The translations under genes and the position numbers were made by a program. This document shows, piece after piece, positions 1 through 8,321 of a DNA stretch of 64,000 bases; position 1 is the stretch's first letter; every line of letters starts with the position of its first letter. The notes beneath the pieces were generated by a model that saw only the letters and a program-made list of their open reading frames with translations, ran no database searches and was not told the origin of the DNA. The stretch is from Rubrivivax gelatinosus IL144 (GTDB lineage: Bacteria; Pseudomonadota; Gammaproteobacteria; Burkholderiales; Burkholderiaceae_C), in assembly GCF_000284255.1 (NCBI RefSeq), contig NC_017075.1, positions 3,906,001 through 3,970,000 of the forward strand, written 5' to 3'.

Positions 1-515
1 GCGCCGTCGAGATAGGTCTTCAGGCCGCGCTCGCGGGCGCGCGCGCAGACGCGTTCGACGACGGCCTGCGGCACGACGACGCCGCCGGCGCGGTTGTGCG
101 TGTTCTCGATCTGCAGCAGCGTGGTCGGCGGAAACACCGGCAAGCCGCTGGGCTTGATCGCCGCGTCCAGCTCGTCGACGTCGAAGACGCCGCCCGAGCC
201 GACCTCGACGATCTGCACGCCGGCGTTGGCCGCCGAGCCGCCGGCCTCGTGCCAGGCGGCATGGCATTCGCGCGCCGCGACGACCTCGTCGCCCGGGCGC
301 GTCAGCACACGCAGCGCGACCTGGTTGGCCATCGTGCCCGAGGGCAGCCAGATCGCCGCTTCCTTGCCCAGCAGCTCGGCGCAGCGGCGCTGCAGCGCGT
401 TCGTCGTCGGGTCCTCGCCGTACTGGTCGTCGCCGACCTCGGCGGCGGCCATCGCGGCGCGCATCGCCGCGGTCGGGCGGGTGACGGTGTCGGAACGCAG
501 GTCGATGAGGCTCAT
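1..515 (-). CDS. ltaE: Low-specificity L-threonine aldolase, 3' end cut by window edge
   Basis: PLP enzyme that cleaves L-threonine or L-allo-threonine to glycine and acetaldehyde. The visible 171 N-terminal residues carry the family opening [10 protein letters not shown], then [10 protein letters not shown] and the cofactor-pocket stretch [12 protein letters not shown]. The catalytic lysine lies beyond the window, so integrity cannot be judged. The ATG at 515 overlaps the TGA of the upstream nitroreductase gene as ATGA, so the two are probably translated from one message. Family assignment is firm; substrate preference is not. Confidence 0.9.
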   Translation of the reverse strand, partial: MSLIDLRSDTVTRPTAAMRAAMAAAEVGDDQYGEDPTTNALQRRCAELLGKEAAIWLPSGTMANQVALRVLTRPGDEVVAARECHAAWHEAGGSAANAGVQIVEVGSGGVFDVDELDAAIKPSGLPVFPPTTLLQIENTHNRAGGVVVPQAVVERVCARARERGLKTYLDG

Positions 516-1078
516 TCGGTCCAGTCCTTCCAGATGTCGCGGGCGGCGGCCTTGGCCGCGCGCGTGGACGGCGCGCGCGCCGGCGTGCCCAGCGCGATCC
601 AGCCGACCAGCGTCTCGCCCGGGCCGCAGAACGCGGCCTGCAGGCCGGCGTCGCGTACCTTGGCGCCCGACAGCATCTTGCCGCCGAAACCCAGCGCATG
701 CGCCGCGTTGAGGTAGTTGGCCAGCGCGCCGCCGACCGCGACCCACTGCTCGTGCGCCGGCACCTGCGGGTGGCCCAGGTCCAGCCGCGCCAGCACGACC
801 ACCGTCACCGGCGGGCGTACGGCGCGCTCGGCGTCCATCGCGACGCCGGCCTCGTCCTTGCCGGCGCGGCGCGCCGCGTCGGCGAAGGCGGCGCCCAGGC
901 GCTCGCGCGCGGCGCCGCGCACGACGACGAAGCGGTAGGGCACGAGTTCGCCGTGATCCGGCGCATGCAGCGCGGCTTCGGCCATCAGATCGAGCGCGGC
1001 ATCGTCCGGGCCGGGCTCCACGAGGTGCTTGGCGCCGAGCGAATGGCGGCTCAGCAGCAGGTGCAACGAGGTGTTCAT
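512..1078 (-). CDS. Nitroreductase family protein, YdjA-like
   Basis: FMN-dependent NAD(P)H oxidoreductase of 188 residues, close in length and motifs to E. coli YdjA (183 aa). It has the N-terminal [10 protein letters not shown] segment, [17 protein letters not shown] for flavin binding, the [21 protein letters not shown] helix (residues about 110-130) and the closing VGWIALGTP. Such short nitroreductases act as cytoplasmic dimers; the natural substrate is unknown. It is first of a two-gene unit with the threonine aldolase (ATGA overlap) and diverges from the chemoreceptor gene at 1239. ATG at 1078 is chosen because the family domain begins immediately after it. Confidence 0.88.
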   Translation of the reverse strand: MNTSLHLLLSRHSLGAKHLVEPGPDDAALDLMAEAALHAPDHGELVPYRFVVVRGAARERLGAAFADAARRAGKDEAGVAMDAERAVRPPVTVVVLARLDLGHPQVPAHEQWVAVGGALANYLNAAHALGFGGKMLSGAKVRDAGLQAAFCGPGETLVGWIALGTPARAPSTRAAKAAARDIWKDWTE

Positions 1079-1238
1079 CGGCGCGAGCGTACGCGATGCG
1101 TGAATTCCGACCGGCGGCACCGCTGGCCCGAAATCTCTTTGATCTCGGATAAGTTTAGGAACATTGTTTTTATCAATTTCAGCATCGCGCTCCCGATACC
1201 CGGCCTGAGGCCGCATGGCGCGGCCGGCAGAGGTTGAG
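1079..1238. promoter_or_regulatory. Divergent intergenic region between nitroreductase and chemoreceptor genes
   Basis: This 160-bp gap must hold promoters for both directions. The stretch 1133-1190 is clearly AT-rich against the surrounding high GC, with runs such as ttgtttttatcaattt. No convincing -35/-10 pair or sigma-28 box could be fixed by eye. Confidence 0.4.
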
Positions 1239-2792
1239 ATGTCCCTGTTCCGCAGACTGTCCATCGGCGCCCGCATGGCCGCCGGTTTTGCCGCCGTCGT
1301 CGCGCTCGCCGTCGGCATGGCGCTGTTCGCCCGTGCCGAGCTCGGCCACGCCAGCGACGAGCTGACGCTGGTCGTCAGCGACCGGATGGTCAAGGTCCAG
1401 CAGCTGCTGAAGCTGAAGGACAACGCCCAGCTCGGCGCGCAGGCGGTGCGCAACGCGGTGCTGCTGGACGAGCGCCAAGCCTCGGCCGCCGAGAAGGCGC
1501 GCATCGAATCGATGTCGGTGAGCAACGTCGAGACGCTGCAGGCACTGGACCGCTCGATCCAGATCGGCCGCGCACGCGAGATGCTGGCGGAACTGAACGC
1601 CGCCCGCGCGCCGTATCTCGACACGATGAAGCGCGTGCTCGCGCTGGCGCTGGAGAACCACGACGACGAGGCGCGCGACCTGCTGATGGGCACGCTGACG
1701 CCGCAGCAGCAGCGCTACTTCGACGCCATCGACGCGCTCGTCGCCTTCCAGCGCACGCTGATGGTCGACGGCGCCGAGGCGGTGCGCGAGGAGGCGGCCA
1801 GGACCGGCTTGCTGATGTTCGCGCTGGCCGGCCTGGCCGCGCTGCTCGGCGGGCTGATCGCCTGGGGCGTCGGGCGCTCGGTCGTGCGGCCGCTGAAGGC
1901 GGCGGTGGCGGTGGCCGAGACCGTCGCCGAGGGCGACCTGCGCTCGCACATCGACACCCAAGGAAGCGACGAGACGGCGCAGCTGCTGAAGGCGCTGCAG
2001 CGCATGAACGACAACCTCGCCGACCTCATCGGCAACGTGCGCAGCGGCTGCGAGAGCATCGCCGCCGGTTCCAGCCAGATCGCCGGCGGCACCGCCGACC
2101 TGAGCCGGCGCACCGAGTCGCAGGCCAGCAGCCTGCAGCAGACCGCGGCGTCGATGGAGGAACTGGCCAGCACCGTGGCCCAGAACGCCGCGACGGCGCA
2201 GCAGGCCAGCCAGGCGGCGGCGACCGCCGGCAGCACCGCCAGCCGCGGCGGCGAGGCCGTGGCGCGGGCGGTCAGCACGATGGAAGAGGTGGCGGCCAGC
2301 TCGCGCCGCATCGCCGACATCATCGGCACCATCGACGGCATCGCCTTCCAGACCAACATCCTGGCGCTCAACGCCGCGGTCGAGGCCGCGCGCGCCGGCG
2401 AGCAGGGCCGCGGTTTCGCGGTCGTGGCCGGCGAGGTACGCAGCCTGGCCCAGCGCTGCGCCCAGGCCGCACGCGAGATCAAGAGCCTGATCGGCGCCAG
2501 CGTCGAGACCGTCGACTCAGGCGTGCGCCTGGTCGGCGAGGCCGGCGGCACGATGCAGGAAGTCGTCGCCGAGGTGCAGAACGTCGCCCGGCTGATGAGC
2601 CAGATCAGCGCCGCCAGCGCCGAACAGAACCAGGGCATCGACCAGGTCAACGACGCCGTCACCGACCTGGACCGCACGACGCAGGAGAACTCGGCGCTGG
2701 TCGAGGAGAGCGCCGCGGCCACCGACAGCCTGCGCCAGCAGGCCAGCCGGCTGGTCGAGGTGGCGGGACGGTTCAGGCTGGCCACCCATTGA
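1239..2792 (+). CDS. Methyl-accepting chemotaxis protein (first of a tandem pair)
   Basis: Inner-membrane chemoreceptor of 517 residues that signals through CheW/CheA to the flagellar motor. It has one N-terminal membrane helix (about residues 10-30), a four-helix-bundle type periplasmic sensor domain (about 35-190), a second membrane helix at about 190-215 ending GLIAWGVGRSVV, a HAMP domain, and the methyl-accepting domain with the hairpin tip around [35 protein letters not shown]. The start ATGTCC at 1239 follows agagg at a usable distance and places the membrane helix at the N-terminus. No C-terminal CheR-binding pentapeptide is seen; the protein ends GRFRLATH. It has the same length as the next gene and is clearly its paralogue. 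The ligand cannot be read from sequence. Confidence 0.95.
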   Translation: MSLFRRLSIGARMAAGFAAVVALAVGMALFARAELGHASDELTLVVSDRMVKVQQLLKLKDNAQLGAQAVRNAVLLDERQASAAEKARIESMSVSNVETLQALDRSIQIGRAREMLAELNAARAPYLDTMKRVLALALENHDDEARDLLMGTLTPQQQRYFDAIDALVAFQRTLMVDGAEAVREEAARTGLLMFALAGLAALLGGLIAWGVGRSVVRPLKAAVAVAETVAEGDLRSHIDTQGSDETAQLLKALQRMNDNLADLIGNVRSGCESIAAGSSQIAGGTADLSRRTESQASSLQQTAASMEELASTVAQNAATAQQASQAAATAGSTASRGGEAVARAVSTMEEVAASSRRIADIIGTIDGIAFQTNILALNAAVEAARAGEQGRGFAVVAGEVRSLAQRCAQAAREIKSLIGASVETVDSGVRLVGEAGGTMQEVVAEVQNVARLMSQISAASAEQNQGIDQVNDAVTDLDRTTQENSALVEESAAATDSLRQQASRLVEVAGRFRLATH

Positions 2793-2945
2793 GCGCTCGA
2801 GCTGTGACATATGACCGCAGGCACGGGTTTACCCTCGATGCTTTGATCGACCTCAGTTACGTTTTCATTGTTTCGCTCACTTTCTTCGACCCCAGGCCGT
2901 TAGTTCGGGCGTTCGCCGTCGTCGCGGCAAGTGGGAGAACAAGAA
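2793..2945. promoter_or_regulatory. Intergenic region between the two chemoreceptor genes
   Basis: 153 bp, with a more AT-rich middle (2855-2885, including ttttcattgttt). It probably carries a separate promoter for the second chemoreceptor, followed by a gggaga ribosome-binding site about 10 nt before its ATG. No clear terminator is visible. Confidence 0.35.
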
Positions 2946-4499
2946 ATGAAGGGGTTCAAGGACTGGTCGATCGGCAGCCGTCTGGCGCTGGGCTTCGCGC
3001 TGGTGGGCGTGCTGGCGGTCGGGATGGCGCTGTTCGCGCGCCATGAGCTGAGCGTCGCCAACCAGGCGCTGACCAGCGTCGTCGACGAGCGCATGCTCAA
3101 CATCAAGAAGCTGAACCTGCTGAAGCACAACGCCATGGCCGGCGCTCAGGCGCTGCGTGATGCACTGCTCCAGCACGAAGACCTCGCCGCGGCGATCGCC
3201 GATCTCGAGCGCCTGTCCGGCATGGCCAAGCAGAACGCCGAGACGCTGAGCTCGCTGGACGCGAAGATCGTCGGCCATGACCGCGCGCTCTTCGACGCGC
3301 TGACCGCGGCACGCAACCCTTACATGGAGACGCTGAACAAGGTCGCCGAGCTGACCCGCGCGGGACAGCCCGAGCCGGCGCGGGCGCTGCTTCGCGGCGA
3401 GCTCGCGGCACGCCAGAAGAGCTACTTCGCGGCACTCGACGCCCTCGTCGACTACCAGCGCCAGCAGATGACCGACGGCGCCCAGGCGGTGCGCGAGCAG
3501 ACCGCCCGTGACGGCTGGGTGATGCTGGGTCTGGCCGGGCTGGGCGCACTGCTCGGCGGTGCCGTGGCCGTGGTCGTCGGCCGCTCGGTCGTCATGCCGC
3601 TGCGCGAGGCGGTGGCCTTTGCCGAGACGGTCGCCTCGGGCGACCTCAGCAGCCGCATTGCCGCCCGCCGCGGCGACGAGACCGGCCAGCTGCTGGCCGC
3701 GCTGCAGCGCATGAACGACAACCTCGCCGGCCTGGTGGGCCACGTGCGCGAGGGCTGCGAGAGCATCGCTTCCGGCTCCACGCAGATCGCCGGCGGCACC
3801 GCCGACCTGAGCCGGCGCACCGAGTCGCAGGCCAGCAGCCTGCAGCAGACCGCCGCGTCGATGGAGCAGCTCGCCGGCACCGTGGCGCAGAACGCCGCCA
3901 CGGCGCGCCAGGCCAGCGAAGCCGCGGCCACCGCCGGCAGCACCGCCGGGCGCGGCGGCGAAGCCATCGAACGCGCGGTGCGCACGATGGAAGACGTGAG
4001 CACCAGCTCGCGCCGCATCGCCGAGATCATCAGCGTCATCGACGGCATCGCCTTCCAGACCAACATCCTGGCGCTCAACGCCGCGGTCGAAGCCGCGCGC
4101 GCCGGCGAGCAAGGCCGCGGCTTCGCCGTCGTGGCCGGCGAGGTGCGCAGCCTGGCCCAGCGCTGCGCCCAGGCCGCACGCGAGATCAAGAGCCTGATCG
4201 GCGCCAGCGTCGAGACCGTCGACGCCGGCGTGCGCCTGGTCGGCGAGGCCGGCGACGCGATGCACGAGGTCGTCGCCGAGGTCCAGAACGTTGCCCGGCT
4301 GATGGCCCAGATCAGCGCCGCCAGCGCCGAGCAGACGCAGGGCATCGGCCAAGTCAACGACGCCGTCTCCGACCTCGACCGCTCGACGCAGGAGAACTCC
4401 GCGCTGGTCGAGGAGAACGCCGCCGCCACCGACAGCCTGCGCCAGCAGGCCGGCCGGCTGGTGGAAGTCGCCGGCCGATTCAAGCTCGCCGTCGGCTGA
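2946..4499 (+). CDS. Methyl-accepting chemotaxis protein (second of a tandem pair)
   Basis: Chemoreceptor of 517 residues with the same architecture as its left neighbour: short cytoplasmic N-terminus [12 protein letters not shown], membrane helix, four-helix periplasmic sensor domain (about 35-190), second membrane helix, HAMP and signalling domain. The signalling half is almost identical to the first copy from about residue 275 on, while the periplasmic half has diverged, as expected for receptors of different specificity on a shared output. ATG at 2946 is preferred over an in-frame upstream start at 2931 because it follows gggagaac and matches the start of the paralogue. The last codons are followed by a strong hairpin at 4512. 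Confidence 0.95.
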   Translation: MKGFKDWSIGSRLALGFALVGVLAVGMALFARHELSVANQALTSVVDERMLNIKKLNLLKHNAMAGAQALRDALLQHEDLAAAIADLERLSGMAKQNAETLSSLDAKIVGHDRALFDALTAARNPYMETLNKVAELTRAGQPEPARALLRGELAARQKSYFAALDALVDYQRQQMTDGAQAVREQTARDGWVMLGLAGLGALLGGAVAVVVGRSVVMPLREAVAFAETVASGDLSSRIAARRGDETGQLLAALQRMNDNLAGLVGHVREGCESIASGSTQIAGGTADLSRRTESQASSLQQTAASMEQLAGTVAQNAATARQASEAAATAGSTAGRGGEAIERAVRTMEDVSTSSRRIAEIISVIDGIAFQTNILALNAAVEAARAGEQGRGFAVVAGEVRSLAQRCAQAAREIKSLIGASVETVDAGVRLVGEAGDAMHEVVAEVQNVARLMAQISAASAEQTQGIGQVNDAVSDLDRSTQENSALVEENAAATDSLRQQAGRLVEVAGRFKLAVG

Positions 4500-4511
4500 G
4501 TGCGCCGGTGC

Positions 4512-4551
4512 CTGACGGCGACTCCCTAGAATTAGGGAGTTTCACCGTCAG
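4512..4551 (+). promoter_or_regulatory. Two-step 40-nt inverted repeat before the membrane-protein gene
   Basis: Outer arms CTGACGG (4512-4518) and CCGTCAG (4545-4551) enclose inner arms ACTCCCTA (4521-4528) and TAGGGAGT (4533-4540) around a GAAT loop. It starts 12 nt after the chemoreceptor stop and ends 11 nt before the next ATG. It could be a terminator (but has no U-tract), a leader structure, or an operator; its centre contains the -10-like TAGAAT at 4527-4532. Confidence 0.5.
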
Positions 4552-4562
4552 GTCACAAAATC

Positions 4563-5210
4563 ATGTTCGAGGCATCGCCCCGCGGCGGCCGCTGGCTCGC
4601 CGTCTGGTGGCCGCTTGCCGCCACCGTCGCAGCCATCCTGTTCTGGCTGCTGCTCAGTCCCGAGAACCTGCGCTGGCTGAAGGCCGAGAACGGCCCGATC
4701 GAGGGCACGAACGCGGCGCTCTACTTCGTCTGCGCGCTCGTGTTCCTGCTCTCGCGCCGCATCGAGCCGCTCACCCGGCTGGCGCTGGCGGTGCTCTTCT
4801 GCGGCTTCGGCGCGCGCGAGATGGACTGGCACAAGGCCTTCACCGGCAAGAGCGTGCTGAAGGTCAGCTACTACCTCGGCGACGCGCCGTGGCAGCAGCG
4901 GCTGGTGGCGCTGGCGGCCGTGGCCGCGGTGGCGCTGGCGCTGCTGACGCTGCTGCTGCGCCAGGCCGGGCCGCTGCTGCACTACTGGCAGCGGCGTGAC
5001 CCGGTGGCCACCAGCGTCGTCGTCTTCGCCGTGACGATGGCCGTCAGCAAGGTCATCGACCGCATCGAGAACCTGCTCGCCGAGTCCTGGGGCATCGTGT
5101 TCTCGCCCGAGACCGGGCTGCTGATCGGCTCGCTGGAGGAGACGATCGAGCTGTCGCTGCCGCTGATCGCGCTGGTCGCCTGGCTGCAGTACCGCGCGAT
5201 GCGGCGCTGA
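4563..5210 (+). CDS. Conserved integral membrane protein of unknown function
   Basis: 215 residues with about six hydrophobic segments, near residues 11-29, 50-63, 70-82, 112-130, 147-163 and 195-210. The loop GAREMDWHKAFTGKS after segment three is rich in charged and aromatic residues and may be functional. The tail between segments five and six contains two acidic patches (DRIENLLAES and EETIEL). I do not recognise a named family. It stands alone between the chemoreceptor and the convergent fds operon (8 bp from the fdsD stop). The 40-nt dyad just upstream suggests its own regulation. Confidence 0.75.
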   Translation: MFEASPRGGRWLAVWWPLAATVAAILFWLLLSPENLRWLKAENGPIEGTNAALYFVCALVFLLSRRIEPLTRLALAVLFCGFGAREMDWHKAFTGKSVLKVSYYLGDAPWQQRLVALAAVAAVALALLTLLLRQAGPLLHYWQRRDPVATSVVVFAVTMAVSKVIDRIENLLAESWGIVFSPETGLLIGSLEETIELSLPLIALVAWLQYRAMRR

Positions 5211-5217
5211 CGCGCGC

Positions 5218-5439
5218 TCAGGCGCGCACGGCGACCTGCTCCCAGGCCTCCAGCACCAGCGGGTGCAGCGCCGCCGTGTCGCCGCTGCCGATCAGCGCCC
5301 CGAGCTGCTCGCGCATGCGCGGCTCCCAGAACTTGCGGATGTGGCCGGCGACGCCGTCCACCGCCTCGGCGTGCTCGGGCATCGCCGCGAAGAACGCGGC
5401 GATGCGGTTGGCCATCTGGACGAGCTGTTCGCTGTTCAT
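5218..5439 (-). CDS. fdsD: NAD-dependent formate dehydrogenase delta subunit
   Basis: Small cytoplasmic protein (73 aa) needed for maturation or stability of soluble NAD-linked molybdenum formate dehydrogenase. The sequence MNSEQLVQMANRIAAFF...HIRKFWEPRMREQL matches the FdsD family, with the conserved FW-PRMR segment. It is the last gene of the fds operon, 17 nt after fdsA. In Cupriavidus and Rhodobacter an fdsC gene lies between fdsA and fdsD; here it is missing. Confidence 0.92.
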   Translation of the reverse strand: MNSEQLVQMANRIAAFFAAMPEHAEAVDGVAGHIRKFWEPRMREQLGALIGSGDTAALHPLVLEAWEQVAVRA

Positions 5440-5456
5440 CGTCGTCTCCCCTGCCC

Positions 5457-8321
5457 TCACTTGGCCGCCGCGGCGGCGGTCTCGCGCTCGGCGTGGGCGC
5501 GCAGCTGCGCTTCGTTGAAGCTGCGGTAACGGCGCTGCCACTCGCTGGGCTGCGTCACCTTGGTCACCTCGACCGCCGTCACCTTGTACTCGGGGCAGTT
5601 GGTCGCCCAGTCGGAGCTGTCGGTGGTGATGACGTTGGCGCCCGACTCGGGGAAGTGGAAGGTGGTGTAGACCACGCCCGGCGCCACGCGCTCGGTGACC
5701 CGCGCGCGCAGCACGGTCTCGCCGGCGCGGCTGGTGATGCCGACCCAGTCGCCGTCGACGACGCCGCGAAGCTCGGCATCGCTGGGGTGCAGTTCCAGCC
5801 GGTCCTCGTCGTGCCAGGCGGTGTTGGCCGTGCGCCGCGTCTGCGCGCCGACGTTGTACTGGCTGAGCACGCGCCCGGTGGTCAGCAGCAGCGGGAAGCG
5901 CCGGTTGGCGCGTTCGTCGCTCGGCTGGTAGGCGGTGATGACGAAACGCCCCTTGCCGCGCACGAAGCCGCCGACGTGCATCACCGAGGTGCCGGCTTCG
6001 TCGGTGCCGGCGTGGCAAGGCCACTGCACGCTGCCCAGGCGCTCGATCTTCTCGTAGCTGACGCCGGCAAAACTCGGCGTCAGCGCCGCGATCTCCTGCA
6101 TCACCGCCTCGGGGTGGGCGTAGTCCATCGGGTAGCCCAGCGCCTGGGCCAGCCGCACCGTCACCTCCCAGTCGGCCAGGCCGGCCAACGGCGGCATCAC
6201 GCGGCGCACGCGGCTGACGCGCCGTTCGGCGTTGGTGAAGGTGCCGTCCTTCTCGAGGAAGCTCGAGCCGGGCAGGAAGACGTGGGCGTACTTGGCCGTC
6301 TCGTTGAGGAAGATGTCCTGCACGACCAGGCACTCCAGCGCCTCGAGCGCAGCGCCGACGTGCTGGGTGTTGGGGTCGGACTGCACGATGTCCTCGCCCT
6401 GCACGTACAGGCCCTTGAAGCTGCCGCCGAGCGCGGCGTCGAACATGTTCGGGATGCGCAGCCCCGGCTCCGGGTCCAGCGTCACGCCCCAGGCGGCGTC
6501 GAACTCGGCGCGCACCGTGCTGTCGCTGATGTGGCGGTAGCCCGGCAGCTCGTGCGGGAAGCTGCCCATGTCGCAGGAGCCCTGCACGTTGTTCTGGCCA
6601 CGCAGCGGGTTGACGCCGACCCCTTCGCGGCCGACGTTGCCGGTGGCCATCGCCAGGTTGGCGATCGCCATCACCGCGGTCGAGCCTTGCGCGTGTTCGG
6701 TGACGCCGAGGCCGTAATAGATCGCGGCGTTGAGCCCGCGTGTCGCGTACAGCCGCGCGGCGCCACGCACCGCGGCCGCCGGCACGCCGCTGACGGCTTC
6801 CAGCGCCTCGGGCGAGTTCTCCGGCCGGGCGACGAAGTCGCGCCACTGGCCGAAGCTGCGCGCATCGCAGCGCTCGGCGACGAAGGCCTCGTCGACCAGG
6901 CCTTCGGTGACGATGACGTGGGCCAGCGCGTCGAGCACGGCGACGTTGGTGCCGGGTTTGAGCTGCAGATGGTGTTCGGCCTTGACGTGCGGCGAGGCGA
7001 CGAGGTCGATGCGCCGCGGGTCGACGACGATCAGCTTGGCGCCCTGGCGCAGCCGGCGCTTCAGCCGCGAGGCGAAGACCGGGTGCGCGTCGCTGGGGTT
7101 GGCGCCGATGACGAGCACGACGTCCGAATGCGCGACCGACTTGAAGGTCTGGGTGCCGGCCGAGGTGCCGAAGGTCTGGCCCAGACCGTAGCCGGTGGGC
7201 GAATGGCAAACGCGCGCGCAGGTGTCGACGTTGTTGTTGCCGAAGGCCGCGCGCACCAGCTTCTGCACGAGGTAGGCCTCCTCGTTGGTGCAGCGCGAGG
7301 AGGTGATGCCGCCGACCGCGCCGCGGCCGTGTTCGGTCTGCAGGCGGCGGAACTCGCCGGCGGCGTAGGCGATGGCCTCGTCCCAGCTGACCTCGCGCCA
7401 GGGGTCGGTGATCTTCGCGCGGATCATCGGCTTGGTGACGCGGTCCTTGTGCGTCGCGTAGCCCCAGGCGAAGCGGCCCTTGACGCAGGCGTGGCCCTCG
7501 TTGGCGCGGCCGTCCTTCCACGGCGTCATGCGCACGACGCGGTTGCCCTGCATCTCGGCCTTGAAGCCGCAGCCGACGCCGCAGTAGGCGCAGGTCGTCA
7601 CCACCGCGTGCTCGGGCAGGCCCATCTCGATGACGCTCTTTTCCTGCAGCGTCGCGGTCGGGCAGGCCTGCACGCAGGCGCCGCAGCTGACGCATTCGCT
7701 TTCGAGGAAAGGCTCGTCCATGCCGGCGGCCACGCGCGAGGCGAACCCGCGGCCGGAGATCGTCAGCGCGAAGGTGCCCTGCACTTCCTCGCAGGCGCGC
7801 ACGCAGCGGTTGCAGACGATGCACTTGCTCGGGTCGTAGGCGAAGTACGGGTTGGACTCGTCCTTGGCCGCCTTCAGGTGGTTGGCACCGTCCCAGCCGT
7901 AGCGCACCTGGCGCAGGCCGACGACACCGGCCTGGGTCTGCAGCTCGCAGTCGCCGTTGGCGGCGCAGGTCAGGCAGTCCAGCGGGTGGTCGCTGATGTA
8001 GAGCTCCATGACGCCGCGGCGCAGCTCGGCGAGCTTCGGCGTCTGGGTGCGCACGTTCATGCCGGCCTCGGCCGGCGTCGTGCACGAGGACGGGTAGCCG
8101 CGGCGGCCGTCGATCTCGCAGATGCACAGCCGGCACGAGCCGAAGGCTTCCAGGCCTTCGGTCGCGCACAGGCGCGGGATCTCGATGCCGGCTTCGGAGG
8201 CGGCGCGCATCACCGAGGTGCCCGCGGGCACGCTGACGGCGCGGCCGTCGATGGTCAGCGTGACGGTGGTGGCGCTGTCGCGCGCCGGGGTGCCGCGGTC
8301 GGGTGTCTCGATCGTGTTCAT
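5457..8321 (-). CDS. fdsA: NAD-dependent formate dehydrogenase alpha (catalytic) subunit
   Basis: Molybdenum bis-MGD subunit, 954 aa, that oxidises formate to CO2. In order: [2Fe-2S] ferredoxin domain (residues about 18-95, cysteines in GSCRLCIC), His-Cys cluster DHPLDCLTCAANGDC (111-125), two [4Fe-4S] sites CIVCNRCVRAC (167-177) and CVSCGACVQAC (210-220), a further cluster CAYCGVGC (244-251), then the molybdopterin oxidoreductase core and C-terminal dinucleotide-binding domain. The active site RVCHSPTG places cysteine 372 as Mo ligand next to His373, so this is a Cys enzyme, not a selenocysteine one. ATG at 8321 overlaps the fdsB stop (ATGA). Electrons pass to FdsB for NAD+ reduction. Confidence 0.97.
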   Translation of the reverse strand: MNTIETPDRGTPARDSATTVTLTIDGRAVSVPAGTSVMRAASEAGIEIPRLCATEGLEAFGSCRLCICEIDGRRGYPSSCTTPAEAGMNVRTQTPKLAELRRGVMELYISDHPLDCLTCAANGDCELQTQAGVVGLRQVRYGWDGANHLKAAKDESNPYFAYDPSKCIVCNRCVRACEEVQGTFALTISGRGFASRVAAGMDEPFLESECVSCGACVQACPTATLQEKSVIEMGLPEHAVVTTCAYCGVGCGFKAEMQGNRVVRMTPWKDGRANEGHACVKGRFAWGYATHKDRVTKPMIRAKITDPWREVSWDEAIAYAAGEFRRLQTEHGRGAVGGITSSRCTNEEAYLVQKLVRAAFGNNNVDTCARVCHSPTGYGLGQTFGTSAGTQTFKSVAHSDVVLVIGANPSDAHPVFASRLKRRLRQGAKLIVVDPRRIDLVASPHVKAEHHLQLKPGTNVAVLDALAHVIVTEGLVDEAFVAERCDARSFGQWRDFVARPENSPEALEAVSGVPAAAVRGAARLYATRGLNAAIYYGLGVTEHAQGSTAVMAIANLAMATGNVGREGVGVNPLRGQNNVQGSCDMGSFPHELPGYRHISDSTVRAEFDAAWGVTLDPEPGLRIPNMFDAALGGSFKGLYVQGEDIVQSDPNTQHVGAALEALECLVVQDIFLNETAKYAHVFLPGSSFLEKDGTFTNAERRVSRVRRVMPPLAGLADWEVTVRLAQALGYPMDYAHPEAVMQEIAALTPSFAGVSYEKIERLGSVQWPCHAGTDEAGTSVMHVGGFVRGKGRFVITAYQPSDERANRRFPLLLTTGRVLSQYNVGAQTRRTANTAWHDEDRLELHPSDAELRGVVDGDWVGITSRAGETVLRARVTERVAPGVVYTTFHFPESGANVITTDSSDWATNCPEYKVTAVEVTKVTQPSEWQRRYRSFNEAQLRAHAERETAAAAAK

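Noticed and set aside
7194..7220. Possible selenocysteine site in FdsA
   Set aside because: The active-site codon gives cysteine (RVCHSPTG); there is no in-frame TGA, so no selenocysteine is needed.
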